From contig NZ_CP039381.1 in NCBI RefSeq assembly GCF_005601135.1, forward strand, positions 1,733,941-1,797,940: a stretch of DNA of 64,000 nt, read 5' to 3'. The translations under genes were made by a program, and so were the position numbers. Source of the stretch: Ruminococcus bovis (lineage in GTDB: Bacteria; Bacillota; Clostridia; Oscillospirales; Acutalibacteraceae). The notes beneath the pieces were generated by a model. The model saw nothing but the letters and a program-made list of their open reading frames with translations. It did not search any database and was not told the DNA's origin. Numbering within the stretch: the stretch's first letter is position 1; every line of letters begins with the position of its first letter. This document shows, piece by piece, positions 44,141 to 53,677 of this stretch.

Positions 44141-46015
44141 GTGAATTCAGAAAATAATGCCAAAAGAAATAACGGTAATAACAGAAGAAACAATTACCAG
44201 AACAGAAGTCAGTATAAGAATCGTAACAACAATGGCAAGAACAGTAACAGGAACAATAGAGGTAACGGTAAAAAGTATTTTAACAGTAATAGTAAAAGAA
44301 ACAGTAACCGAATTAATGTTAATGGCAAAAAGTATAACAAGCCTATTCAAAAGCCAAAACCATCAATTAAGATTTCATTCTTAGGTGGTCTTAATGAAAT
44401 CGGTAAGAATATTACACTATTTGAATGTGAAGATGAAATCATTGTACTGGATTGTGGTATGGCTTTCCCTGATGGTGAAATGTTAGGTGTTGACCTTGTA
44501 ATACCTGACTTTACTTATCTAATTCAGAACAAAGATAGGGTAAAGGCTATTTTGCTAACTCATGGTCATGAGGACCATATTGGTGGTTTGCCATATTTAC
44601 TGACAGAAATGTCAGCACCAATCTATGGTACACCTTTAACTTTAGGTCTTGTAGAGAATAAGCTAAAGGAACATTCTCTACTACAAAGCACAGAACTTAT
44701 TACAGTTCAAGCCGGTGATAAGGTTAAACTGGGCAAGATGACTGCTGAGTTTATCCATGTTAACCACTCAATTCCTGATGCAGTAGCAATTGCTCTTCAT
44801 ACACCTGCAGGTACTATTGTTCATACAGGTGACTTTAAGATTGACTGTACACCAATTTCAGGTGGTATGATTGACCTTAACAGATTTGCAAGACTTGGTG
44901 ATGAGGGTGTCTTGGCTTTAATGTCAGACTCAACAAATGCATCAAGAGAGGGCTATACACCAACAGAACATACTGTTTATGATAGCTTTAAAAACCTTTT
45001 CCAAAAGGCAGAAAAAGAAAGAATTATTATTGCGACATTTGCAAGTAATGTTAACAGAGTACAGCAGATTATTAATTGTGCTAAGAAATTTGGCAGAAAA
45101 GTTGCCTTTTCCGGTAGGTCAATGATTAACTATATGAAAGTAGCTAATGAACTTGGCTATATTGATATTCCGGAAAATATTATTATAGATATTGACCAAA
45201 TTCCACAATATACACCACAAGAGATTGTTCTTGTAACAACAGGTTCACAGGGTGAACCAATGTCAGCTCTAACAAGAATGGCATTCTCCGACCACAGAAA
45301 GATTACTGTCGGTACAGGTGACTTTATTATTATTTCAGCTAACCCAATTCCGGGTAATGAAAAGTCAGTTGGTAATGTTGTTGATGAACTTCTCAAAAAA
45401 GGCTGTAGAGTTGTTTATGAGTCAATGTATGAAGTTCATGTTTCAGGCCATGCTTGTGCTGAAGAACATAAGATTATTACAAGTCTTGTAAAGCCAAAGT
45501 ACTACATTCCTGTACATGGTGAACAAAAGCATTTAAGAAAAAGTCAGGATATTGCAGTTTCTCTTGGTATTGACAAGAAGAATACCTTTATAGCTGACAT
45601 TGGTACTCAGCTTGAACTTAACGAAAACTTTATGAAAGAACTACCAAAAGTACCGGCAGGTAAGGTATTTGTTGATGGCTTTGGTGTTGGTGATGTTGGT
45701 AGTATCGTATTAAGAGACAGAAAGCACCTTGCTCAGGATGGTTTGATTATTATTGTTGCATCACTTGATGTATATGACGGTCATGTTATTTCAGGTCCTG
45801 ATATTGTTTCAAGAGGTTTTGTATATGTAAGAGAAAGTGAGGACTTAATGAAGGATATTAAGTCAACTGCTTTATATGTACTTGATGATTGTTGTGACAA
45901 TAACATTCACGAATGGGGTGTTATTAAGAACAGAATTAAAGATGATGTTTCAAAGGTTATCTTTAATAAAACAGGTAGAAGCCCTATGATTTTACCAATC
46001 TTAATGGAAGTATAA
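44141..46015 (+). CDS. rnj: Ribonuclease J with an Asn/Arg-rich N-terminal extension
   Basis: RNase J is a metallo-beta-lactamase/beta-CASP endonuclease and 5'-3' exonuclease of mRNA decay and rRNA maturation. The metal motif LTHGHEDHIGGLPY lies near residues 142-155, with HTGDFKID, SDSTNA, and the beta-CASP motifs SGRSMINY, TTGSQGEP and HVSGHACAEEHK following. The 624 residues include about 75 N-terminal residues made almost only of Asn, Arg, Lys, Gly and Ser, followed by the usual KISFLGGLNEIGKN start. The start codon is GTG with CGGAGGA upstream. Confidence 0.94.
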   Translation: MNSENNAKRNNGNNRRNNYQNRSQYKNRNNNGKNSNRNNRGNGKKYFNSNSKRNSNRINVNGKKYNKPIQKPKPSIKISFLGGLNEIGKNITLFECEDEIIVLDCGMAFPDGEMLGVDLVIPDFTYLIQNKDRVKAILLTHGHEDHIGGLPYLLTEMSAPIYGTPLTLGLVENKLKEHSLLQSTELITVQAGDKVKLGKMTAEFIHVNHSIPDAVAIALHTPAGTIVHTGDFKIDCTPISGGMIDLNRFARLGDEGVLALMSDSTNASREGYTPTEHTVYDSFKNLFQKAEKERIIIATFASNVNRVQQIINCAKKFGRKVAFSGRSMINYMKVANELGYIDIPENIIIDIDQIPQYTPQEIVLVTTGSQGEPMSALTRMAFSDHRKITVGTGDFIIISANPIPGNEKSVGNVVDELLKKGCRVVYESMYEVHVSGHACAEEHKIITSLVKPKYYIPVHGEQKHLRKSQDIAVSLGIDKKNTFIADIGTQLELNENFMKELPKVPAGKVFVDGFGVGDVGSIVLRDRKHLAQDGLIIIVASLDVYDGHVISGPDIVSRGFVYVRESEDLMKDIKSTALYVLDDCCDNNIHEWGVIKNRIKDDVSKVIFNKTGRSPMILPILMEV

Positions 46016-46064
46016 TTTATATTAAAAGTTATAATTAAAATTTTAGCCGAAAGGAGGCAGTAAA

Positions 46065-48023
46065 TTGAACAGAAAGAAATGGTCACTAACACCTATGTTT
46101 TTGATTTTTGCAGTGTTAATGTGCTTAATGTCTTTTATCTCAATTAGATATAATGTTTATCTATTTATAGTTGAATTTGTTGTTTCCTTGGCTAGTTTAG
46201 CCTTTGTCCTCATTATGAATTTGAAATTCAGGAAATATGTTAGAGGACTGATAAAGGGTGCAGTTGAAAGAACTGCTGATGTAGATAAAATATATTTGGA
46301 AAATTTTGATTTTCCTATAGTGATTGTTGGTCCTCATAATGATATTATCTGGACTAACAGTAGCTTTACAAATGTACTGTCAAAGGGTAAAGACCCAATA
46401 GGTTATAAGATAGATACATATATCGGTACAAGAAGATTAAGGGACTTTATTTCTAAAAAGCCAATTAAACTCAAATTAAATGATAAGTACTTTAGAGTGT
46501 TTGGTAATCTATCAAAGGAAACTACTGTACTTTACTATATTGACGATACATATTATAGAAATATTGAAAATGATTTTTACAACAAAAAAGCCTCAGTAGC
46601 ATTTGTATTATTTGATAATGCAGATGACTTTGATACTGACTCAGATGGTGAAACTGAGGGTGAAATTCTTTTAGCAGTTGAACGAACTGTTCAGAAGTGG
46701 GCAAGTGAAAACAATGCTATGTACACCAAAATTTCACCAACAAGATATATGCTAATCTTTGAAGAGTCAGCTATTAAAGAAATTACTGAGGGTAAGTTTA
46801 AAATCCTAGATACAATCAGAGATATTAAACTTGAAGGCAAAAGTGCTACAGTTTCTATCGGTATAGGTAGAGGTAAGGACAGTATTAGAGAAAGTGATAT
46901 GGCTGCTAAGAAAGCTCTTGAAATGGCACTTGGCAGAGGTGGTGACCAGGTAGCAGTTTCTATTAATGATGAATATGAGTTTTATGGTGGTGTTTCTGCC
47001 GGTGTTGAAAAGCGTAGTAAAGTTCGTACAAGAACATTTGCAGGTAATATTAAGAACACTATCCTAAAGGCTGACAATGTAATCTTAATGGGACATAACT
47101 ACAGTGACCTTGACTGTGTCGGTGCATCAATCGGTATGTATAGCACAATTACAAAGTCACTTAACAAAAATGCCTATATAGTTTGTAACGAAAAAACAAG
47201 TAACGCAAGGCAACTTATTGACTCAGCAAAAGAAAATGGACTTGAAAATGCTTTCATTACACCTGCTGAGGGACTTAAGAAAATTAATAACGGTACTTTG
47301 CTTATTATCTTAGATACTCACATCAGTACATTTATTGAAAGTAAAGAAATTTATGAAAAGTGCAAAAAGGTTATTGTAATTGACCACCACAGAAAAATGG
47401 TTAACTTTATCAATAACGCACTAATCTTTTTCCACGAACCACTTGCATCTTCTGCTTGTGAAATGGTTTCTGAAATTATTTCATATATTGGGGATGATTA
47501 TTTAAGTGGTTTTGAGGCAGGAGCATTACTTGCCGGTATTATGCTTGATACAAAGAACTTTGTTATCAAAACAGGTGTAAGAACCTTTGAGGCAGCAGCT
47601 TATCTAAAGCAGAAAGGTGCTAATACTATTAATGTTAAGCGACTTTTCTCAGGTGATATTGAGGCCTACAGAACAAAGTCTGAAATTGTTTGTAATGCAA
47701 AAGTTATGGATACTATTGCAATTTCTCACGCAAATGATGGTGTACAAAATGTCAGAGTAGTTGCTGCTCAAGCAGCAGATGAACTACTTAGCTTTGAAGG
47801 TGTAAATTCATCATTTGTAATATTTAGAATAGATAATAAAACCATAGGTATCTCTGCACGAAGTTATGGTAAACTGAATGTACAGGTAGTTATGGAGGCT
47901 CTGGGTGGTGGTGGCCATTTAACAATGGCAGCTTGTCAGCTAGAGGTTGAAAATCAAGAAATAGCAGAAAATATGCTAATTGCAAAAATTAAAGAACTTA
48001 GGAAGAAAGGAATTTTAAAATGA
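46065..48023 (+). CDS. gdpP: c-di-AMP phosphodiesterase GdpP (DHH family)
   Basis: GdpP hydrolyses cyclic di-AMP to pApA. The 652 residues show two membrane helices (about 10-27 and 33-52), a PAS-like domain (about 80-165), a degenerate GGDEF domain (about 175-305) and the DHH-DHHA1 catalytic part, with GHNYSDLDCVGAS (near 343) and IDHHRKM (near 442) as metal ligands, and GGGGHLTMAACQ near the end. The start is TTG with a strong AAAGGAGG. The stop overlaps rplI by four bases, a common gdpP-rplI-dnaB arrangement in Firmicutes. Confidence 0.95.
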   Translation: MNRKKWSLTPMFLIFAVLMCLMSFISIRYNVYLFIVEFVVSLASLAFVLIMNLKFRKYVRGLIKGAVERTADVDKIYLENFDFPIVIVGPHNDIIWTNSSFTNVLSKGKDPIGYKIDTYIGTRRLRDFISKKPIKLKLNDKYFRVFGNLSKETTVLYYIDDTYYRNIENDFYNKKASVAFVLFDNADDFDTDSDGETEGEILLAVERTVQKWASENNAMYTKISPTRYMLIFEESAIKEITEGKFKILDTIRDIKLEGKSATVSIGIGRGKDSIRESDMAAKKALEMALGRGGDQVAVSINDEYEFYGGVSAGVEKRSKVRTRTFAGNIKNTILKADNVILMGHNYSDLDCVGASIGMYSTITKSLNKNAYIVCNEKTSNARQLIDSAKENGLENAFITPAEGLKKINNGTLLIILDTHISTFIESKEIYEKCKKVIVIDHHRKMVNFINNALIFFHEPLASSACEMVSEIISYIGDDYLSGFEAGALLAGIMLDTKNFVIKTGVRTFEAAAYLKQKGANTINVKRLFSGDIEAYRTKSEIVCNAKVMDTIAISHANDGVQNVRVVAAQAADELLSFEGVNSSFVIFRIDNKTIGISARSYGKLNVQVVMEALGGGGHLTMAACQLEVENQEIAENMLIAKIKELRKKGILK

Positions 48024-48466
48024 AAGTAGTTTTAAAACAAGATGTTAGAAATTTAGGTAAAAAAGGTGAGCTAGTAGAAACATCTGACGGTTATGCTCGT
48101 AATTTTCTTTTCCCAAGAAATCTAGCTGCCGAAGCTGATAACAAGGCTATGAATGAACTAAAGAATGCTGAAAGCAGTAAGCAGTTTAAGATTGATACTC
48201 AGATTAAACAGGCAACTGCAAGTAAGAACAAGCTGGAGGGTCAAGTTTTCAAAATGACTGCAAAAGCAGGTTCTAACGGCAGACTATTCGGTTCTGTTAC
48301 ATCAAAGGAAATTGCTCAAGAAATTAAGAAACAGTATGCAATTTCTGTAGATAAGAGAAAGGTTACTCTTGATACAGATATTAAGGCTTTTGGTACATAC
48401 AATGCTACAGTAAAGCTATATAACGGTATTGTTGCAAATATTAAAGTACAGGTAACAGAAGCTTAA
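48020..48466 (+). CDS. rplI: Large-subunit ribosomal protein bL9
   Basis: The 148-residue protein binds 23S rRNA. Its N-terminal domain has the diagnostic MKVVLKQDVRNLGKKGELVETSDGYARNFLFPRNLA, followed by the long connecting helix and a C-terminal domain (VFKMTAKAGSNGRLFGSVTSKEIA). It overlaps gdpP by four bases and dnaB follows nine bases later. Confidence 0.97.
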   Translation: MKVVLKQDVRNLGKKGELVETSDGYARNFLFPRNLAAEADNKAMNELKNAESSKQFKIDTQIKQATASKNKLEGQVFKMTAKAGSNGRLFGSVTSKEIAQEIKKQYAISVDKRKVTLDTDIKAFGTYNATVKLYNGIVANIKVQVTEA

Positions 48467-48475
48467 GAGGTTGTT

Positions 48476-49834
48476 ATGGCTGAAATAGGTACTTATGATA
48501 GTATGAATTTGCCATATTCACCTGAGGCTGAACAAGCAGTCCTGGGTGCACTTGTAATGGAACCAAGTTGCCTTGATAGTATAATTGAGATTATTCCTAA
48601 TCCTGATTATTTCTATATTCAAACCCATAAGGTTATATACGGTAAGATGACCGAAATGTTTGCAGAGTCCAGACCACTTGACTCTGTTACACTTTTGGAG
48701 GCTTTAAAGTCTGAGAAAGATTTTGATGAGGCTACCGGCAAAACCTATTTGTTTGATTTGGCAAACAGTTGTCCGTCAATTACAAATGCAGTTGAATATG
48801 CAAAACTGGTAAGAGATAAATTTAATTTAAGACAGCTAATTGAAGCGTCAAGAGATATTATAGAAACAGCAAGTTCCGGTACTGTTGAACCGGATAAACT
48901 GATTGATGCTGCCGAACAGAAGATTTTTGATATTCGTCAAGGTAAAACTGTTGATGGTCTTGAAAGAATTGATAGAGTTATCTACCAAACATTTGACAGA
49001 CTTGAAAAGCTAAGTAAAGAGGATGAAAACTTCAAGGCTATTTCTACAGGTATTTCTGACCTAGACAGAGTTATCACAGGTCTTAACCGTTCCGACTTGA
49101 TTCTTCTTGCTGCCAGACCCGGTATGGGTAAAACTTCTTTTGCTCTAAATATTGCAAGAAGTGTTGCAGTTCAAAGTAAGAAGAAAGTTGCTTTCTTCTC
49201 TCTGGAAATGACAAAGGAACAGCTTGCATCCCGTTTACTTTCTGTTGAGGCACTTGTTGGTGGCGTTAAACTTAGAACAGGTAAACTGAATGATGAAGAA
49301 TGGCAGAGAATTATTTCTGCCAGTGATGTTCTTGGTAAAACAGAGATTTATCTTGATGAAACTTCCGGTATTACTGTTCCGGAAATGAAAGCTAAGTTAA
49401 GAAGACTTAGAGGTGTTGACCTTGTAATTATCGACTACTTGCAACTTATGAGTTCAGCAAAAGCTACCAACAACAGAGTTCAAGAAATTTCAGAAATTAC
49501 AAGAAATCTAAAGATTATGGCAAAGGACATTAATGTTCCGGTAATTTGTCTTTCTCAGCTATCTCGTGCCAGTGAACAAAGACCTGACCATAAGCCTATG
49601 CTTTCTGACCTTAGAGATTCCGGTTCTATCGAACAGGATGCCGATATTGTTCTTTTCCTATACAGAGAAGGTTACTATGCAGATAAGGGAGAAGATGCTG
49701 CAAACGCTCAAGTTGACCTTAATTCAGCAGAATGTTTAGTTGCCAAGAACCGTCATGGTGAAACAAGTGCAGTTAAACTTCATTGGCAAGGTGAGTTTAT
49801 GCGTTTCTCTTCATTAGAACATAACTATGAATAA
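48476..49834 (+). CDS. dnaB: Replicative DNA helicase
   Basis: DnaB (DnaC in Bacillus) is the hexameric replication-fork helicase. The 452-residue protein has the N-terminal helical domain (SPEAEQAVLGALVMEP) and RecA-like C-terminal domain with Walker A AARPGMGKTSFALN (near 216), Walker B VDLVIIDYLQLM and the H4-like SQLSRASEQRPDHKPMLSDLRDSGSIEQDAD given here in part as SDLRDSGSIEQDAD. It has no intein. It overlaps tilS by eight bases. Confidence 0.97.
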   Translation: MAEIGTYDSMNLPYSPEAEQAVLGALVMEPSCLDSIIEIIPNPDYFYIQTHKVIYGKMTEMFAESRPLDSVTLLEALKSEKDFDEATGKTYLFDLANSCPSITNAVEYAKLVRDKFNLRQLIEASRDIIETASSGTVEPDKLIDAAEQKIFDIRQGKTVDGLERIDRVIYQTFDRLEKLSKEDENFKAISTGISDLDRVITGLNRSDLILLAARPGMGKTSFALNIARSVAVQSKKKVAFFSLEMTKEQLASRLLSVEALVGGVKLRTGKLNDEEWQRIISASDVLGKTEIYLDETSGITVPEMKAKLRRLRGVDLVIIDYLQLMSSAKATNNRVQEISEITRNLKIMAKDINVPVICLSQLSRASEQRPDHKPMLSDLRDSGSIEQDADIVLFLYREGYYADKGEDAANAQVDLNSAECLVAKNRHGETSAVKLHWQGEFMRFSSLEHNYE

Positions 49835-51155
49835 TTTAATTGAATTAGCAATAAATCAATATAATATGGTTGATTATGGAGATACTGTAATTGTTGCACT
49901 TTCAGGTGGAGCAGATTCAGTTTGTTTACTCCATAATCTTGTTTTGTTAAAGGACAAGTATAACCTTAAGGTTATGGCTTGTCACCTTAACCACCATTTG
50001 CGTGGTGAAGAGTCAAATAGCGATATGGAGTTTTGCAAAGAACTTTGTAGGCAAAACAACATTGAACTTTTTGTAAAAGAAGTTGATATTGATAAATTAT
50101 CAAATGAACTAAAGATTAGTCATGAAGAATGTGGCAGAAATTGCAGATATGAATTTTTTAATTCTTTAGCAGAAAAATATAATGCTAAAATTGCAACTGC
50201 CCACAATTCAGATGATAATTTAGAAACAACAATTTATAATATGACCAGAGGTGCTTTATTAAAAGGACTTTCCGGTATTCCAAAAGTTAGGGATTATATT
50301 ATCAGACCACTTATCAATACTTCAAGGGAGAAAATTGAAGAATATTGTAAGGGTTATGGTTTAAAGTATGTGACAGACAGTACAAACCTTACTGATGAAT
50401 ATACAAGGAATAAAATTCGTCACAATGTTATCCCTGTGCTAAAAGAAATTAATCCATCTGTTGAAAATACTGTTCTGCAAATGAATAGTACATTAAGTGA
50501 AATTGCAGAATATATTGAGAAAAGTGGTCAGCTACTTTTAAAGATTGCTCAAAGTGGGGAAGGCTACTTAACCAATAAACTGAGAGATGCCAACATTGTT
50601 GTATTGAAAGAGGCAATTGCAATTTTATTTAGACAGAATAATTTTTCATATTCTAGGAAACATATAGAAGAAACTTTGACTATTATCGAAAATGGGGGTA
50701 AAATAAATTTAAAGAAAAATTTATCTGCCATTAACAAACAAGGACTTTTTAGAATAGCAAAGACAAATGATACTGAATTTTATTCAGCTAAAATAAACAT
50801 AGAAAAGCCTATTGTTTATAATGACAAAGTTATTTCCTTTGAGAATGTGAAAATTAACGGAAAATTTGACAAATTCGCTAGTAAGAATTATATTAGTAGT
50901 GATATAATTACTCCAAGTCTAAGACTTCGTAACCGACTTGCAGGTGACACAATTTATCTTGCAAAAAGAAAGGTTACAAAAAGTTTGAAGAAACTGATGA
51001 ACGAACTGAAAATTCCTGAGGAAAAGCGAGATAATCTTCTTGTTTTGGCTGATGGAAACCAAGTTCATTGGATAGAGGGCATAGCAGTTTCTGAAAAAGC
51101 TGTTGTGAAAAATAATATGAAAGAATGTGTAAAGATAATAATTACACAAAATTGA
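49827..51155 (+). CDS. tilS: tRNA(Ile)-lysidine synthetase
   Basis: TilS converts C34 of the AUA-decoding tRNA-Ile to lysidine. The 442-residue protein has the PP-loop ALSGGADSVCLLH (near 27-39), HHLRGEESNSD and the NLTDEYTRNKIRHNVIP motif, then the C-terminal substrate-binding domain. It is placed upstream of hpt and ftsH, a frequent Firmicutes order. It begins within the end of dnaB. Confidence 0.95.
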   Translation: MNNLIELAINQYNMVDYGDTVIVALSGGADSVCLLHNLVLLKDKYNLKVMACHLNHHLRGEESNSDMEFCKELCRQNNIELFVKEVDIDKLSNELKISHEECGRNCRYEFFNSLAEKYNAKIATAHNSDDNLETTIYNMTRGALLKGLSGIPKVRDYIIRPLINTSREKIEEYCKGYGLKYVTDSTNLTDEYTRNKIRHNVIPVLKEINPSVENTVLQMNSTLSEIAEYIEKSGQLLLKIAQSGEGYLTNKLRDANIVVLKEAIAILFRQNNFSYSRKHIEETLTIIENGGKINLKKNLSAINKQGLFRIAKTNDTEFYSAKINIEKPIVYNDKVISFENVKINGKFDKFASKNYISSDIITPSLRLRNRLAGDTIYLAKRKVTKSLKKLMNELKIPEEKRDNLLVLADGNQVHWIEGIAVSEKAVVKNNMKECVKIIITQN

Positions 51156-51163
51156 GGTTCACT

Positions 51164-51712
51164 ATGGAAAATGATATTAAGGAAGTTTTATTAACTCCGG
51201 AACAAATTACTGCTATTGCCAAGGATATTGGTACTCAAATCAGCAAAGACTATAAGGGCAAGAACCTGGTTTTGCTTTGCCTACTAAAAGGTAGTATCTG
51301 CTTTATGGCTGAACTTATGAAGTATGTTACTATTCCTTGTGTAATTGACTTTATGGCTGTGTCATCATACGGCTCAGGTACAGAAAGCAGTGGTAGAGTA
51401 AATATCGTAAAGGATATGTCCACACCTGCTGAAAATATGGATATCCTAATTGTTGAAGATATTATTGACAGTGGCAACACATTGTCATTTATGTTACAGT
51501 ATTTTAAGGCTAAGAACTGTGCATCTGTTGAGATTGCTACACTTCTAAACAAGCCTAGTCGCAGAAAAAAGGAAGTACCGGTTAAATATTCCGGTCAAGA
51601 AATTGATGACCTTTTTGTTGTTGGCTTTGGTCTTGACTATGCCGAATATTACAGAAACCTTCCATACATAGGTGTTCTTAAGGAATCTGTATATTCAGAT
51701 ACTGAGGAATAA
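51164..51712 (+). CDS. hpt: Hypoxanthine phosphoribosyltransferase
   Basis: Hpt salvages hypoxanthine (and guanine) to IMP/GMP. The 182-residue protein has the PRPP motif [16 protein letters not shown] and the flexible-loop sequence [14 protein letters not shown]. The ORF is open to 51125 inside tilS, but GAGG precedes ATG 51164 and [15 protein letters not shown] matches the family start. In Bacillus the tilS-hpt-ftsH order is also seen, where Hpt and TilS influence ftsH expression. Confidence 0.95.
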   Translation: MENDIKEVLLTPEQITAIAKDIGTQISKDYKGKNLVLLCLLKGSICFMAELMKYVTIPCVIDFMAVSSYGSGTESSGRVNIVKDMSTPAENMDILIVEDIIDSGNTLSFMLQYFKAKNCASVEIATLLNKPSRRKKEVPVKYSGQEIDDLFVVGFGLDYAEYYRNLPYIGVLKESVYSDTEE

Positions 51713-51729
51713 AGAGCAAGGAGAATCAT

Positions 51730-53616
51730 ATGAAGAAAGATAATCTGAAAAAACTGATTTACATTGCTATTCCGGTTTTGGTGCTACTTGTAATGTTCTT
51801 TATGTTTAGTAACAGAAGTACATCAAACTGCACATATAGTGATGTTGTATATCAGTTCCAGAAACAAAATGTTGAGAGTTTCACCGTAAATGACGGTACA
51901 GGTGAAATCGAAATGAAGCTGATTGATAAGGTTGATAACAAAAGTACAATGACTTATAAGTTAGCATCAACTCAGCTATTTATTGACAAGGTTGACCAGT
52001 ACATTACTGATTACAACAACAACCATAAGGATAAACCTATGGAATATGATATTCAGAGAGCTGCTGATAACTCTTTACTATATAATATTCTTCCAACAGT
52101 TATTATTATGGTTATACTTATTTTCGTTTGGGTGCTTGTATTCCGTAAAATGGGTGGAATGGGCGGCAAAGAAATGCAGTTCGGTAAAGCCAAGTTTAAG
52201 AACGAAAATGATGAAAAACGCAAAACAACATTTGATGATGTTGCCGGTGCTGATGAAGAAAAAGAAGAACTTGAAGAAGTTGTTGAATTCCTAAAGAACC
52301 CTGCTAAGTTCCAGGCTTTAGGTGCCAGAATTCCTAAGGGTGTGCTACTTGTAGGCCCTCCGGGTACAGGTAAAACTTTACTTGCAAAGGCTGTTTCAGG
52401 TGAAGCCGGTGTACCATTCTTCTCAATTTCAGGTTCAGATTTTGTTGAAATGTTCGTTGGTGTTGGTGCATCAAGAGTTAGAGATTTGTTCCAGACTGCT
52501 AAGAAAAATTCACCATGTATTATTTTCATTGATGAAATTGATGCAGTAGGTCGTCAGAGAGGCACAGGCCTTGGTGGTGGCCATGATGAAAGAGAACAAA
52601 CACTTAACCAGTTGCTTGTTGAAATGGATGGCTTCGGTGCAAACGAAGGTGTTATCCTAATTGCAGCTACTAACCGTCCTGATGTTCTTGATCCGGCTCT
52701 AATGCGTCCCGGTAGATTTGACAGACAGGTTGTTGTTTCTTACCCTGATGTTGCAGGTAGAGAGGCTATCCTAAAGGTTCACGCAAGACAAAAACCACTT
52801 GCTCCTGATGTTAACCTAAGAGATATTGCTAAGACTACTGCCGGTTTTACAGGTGCCGACCTAGCTAACCTACTTAACGAAGCAGCACTTCTAGCAGCAA
52901 GAAAGAATCTTAAGGCAATTACAATGGAACAGATTCAAGATGCTACAATGAAGGTTGTTGTTGGTGCTGAGAAGAAGTCCAAGGTTATGTCTGATAAGGA
53001 AAAGAAACTTACTGCTTACCATGAAGCAGGTCATGCTATTGCATTCCATGAATGTGAAACACAAGACCCTGTTCATGAAATTTCAATTATTCCAAGAGGT
53101 ATGGCAGGTGGTTACACAATGCCATTACCATCTGAAGATAAGTCATACAACAGTAAACAAGAAATGCTTGAAGATATTATTGTTTGCCTAGGTGGTAGAG
53201 TTGCTGAAGCTCTAATTATGGGTGACATTTCTACCGGTGCAAGTAACGATATTGAAAAGGCTACAAATACTGCTAAGAAGATGGTTACTAAGTTTGGTAT
53301 GAGCGACAAGCTAGGCCCAATCCTATATGGTAGTGGTAACCAAGAAGTATTCATCGGTAGAGATATGGGTCAGGTTAAGGATTATTCCGAAAAGACTGCT
53401 GCTGCTATTGATGATGAAATTCATACAATTATTACTGATGCTTATGATAAGACTGTTAATATTCTAAAGACACATATTGACAAGCTACACCAAGTTGCTC
53501 AGTATCTAATTAAGTATGAAAAGATGAATGGCGAAGACTTTGCTGCTGTAATGGACGGCACATTCGTTATGCCAATGGAAGAAACAGAAGAAAATAATTC
53601 TGTTGAAGAAAATTAA
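51730..53616 (+). CDS. ftsH: ATP-dependent zinc metalloprotease FtsH
   Basis: FtsH is a membrane-anchored hexameric AAA+ protease for membrane and regulatory proteins. The 628 residues contain two membrane helices (about 8-27 and 107-130) around an extracellular loop, Walker A GPPGTGKT near 212, Walker [14 protein letters not shown], the second-region [20 protein letters not shown], and the zinc site HEAGH near 432. The length is typical. It ends with an acidic tail ([12 protein letters not shown]) and is followed by a terminator. Confidence 0.97.
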   Translation: MKKDNLKKLIYIAIPVLVLLVMFFMFSNRSTSNCTYSDVVYQFQKQNVESFTVNDGTGEIEMKLIDKVDNKSTMTYKLASTQLFIDKVDQYITDYNNNHKDKPMEYDIQRAADNSLLYNILPTVIIMVILIFVWVLVFRKMGGMGGKEMQFGKAKFKNENDEKRKTTFDDVAGADEEKEELEEVVEFLKNPAKFQALGARIPKGVLLVGPPGTGKTLLAKAVSGEAGVPFFSISGSDFVEMFVGVGASRVRDLFQTAKKNSPCIIFIDEIDAVGRQRGTGLGGGHDEREQTLNQLLVEMDGFGANEGVILIAATNRPDVLDPALMRPGRFDRQVVVSYPDVAGREAILKVHARQKPLAPDVNLRDIAKTTAGFTGADLANLLNEAALLAARKNLKAITMEQIQDATMKVVVGAEKKSKVMSDKEKKLTAYHEAGHAIAFHECETQDPVHEISIIPRGMAGGYTMPLPSEDKSYNSKQEMLEDIIVCLGGRVAEALIMGDISTGASNDIEKATNTAKKMVTKFGMSDKLGPILYGSGNQEVFIGRDMGQVKDYSEKTAAAIDDEIHTIITDAYDKTVNILKTHIDKLHQVAQYLIKYEKMNGEDFAAVMDGTFVMPMEETEENNSVEEN

Positions 53617-53623
53617 TAAACTT

Positions 53624-53660
53624 GAGGCAGACCTTTCTTAGTCTGCCTCTATCTGTTTTT
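53624..53660 (+). terminator. Terminator after ftsH
   Basis: GAGGCAGAC/GTCTGCCTC, a perfect 9-bp stem with an eight-base loop, followed by TATCTGTTTTT, directly after the ftsH stop. Confidence 0.85.
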
Positions 53661-53677
53661 ATGTGGGTAGGAGAATT

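Noticed and set aside
53663..53677. GTG upstream start for uvrA
   Set aside because: It precedes the ribosome-binding site, and the family start [11 protein letters not shown] matches ATG 53678.
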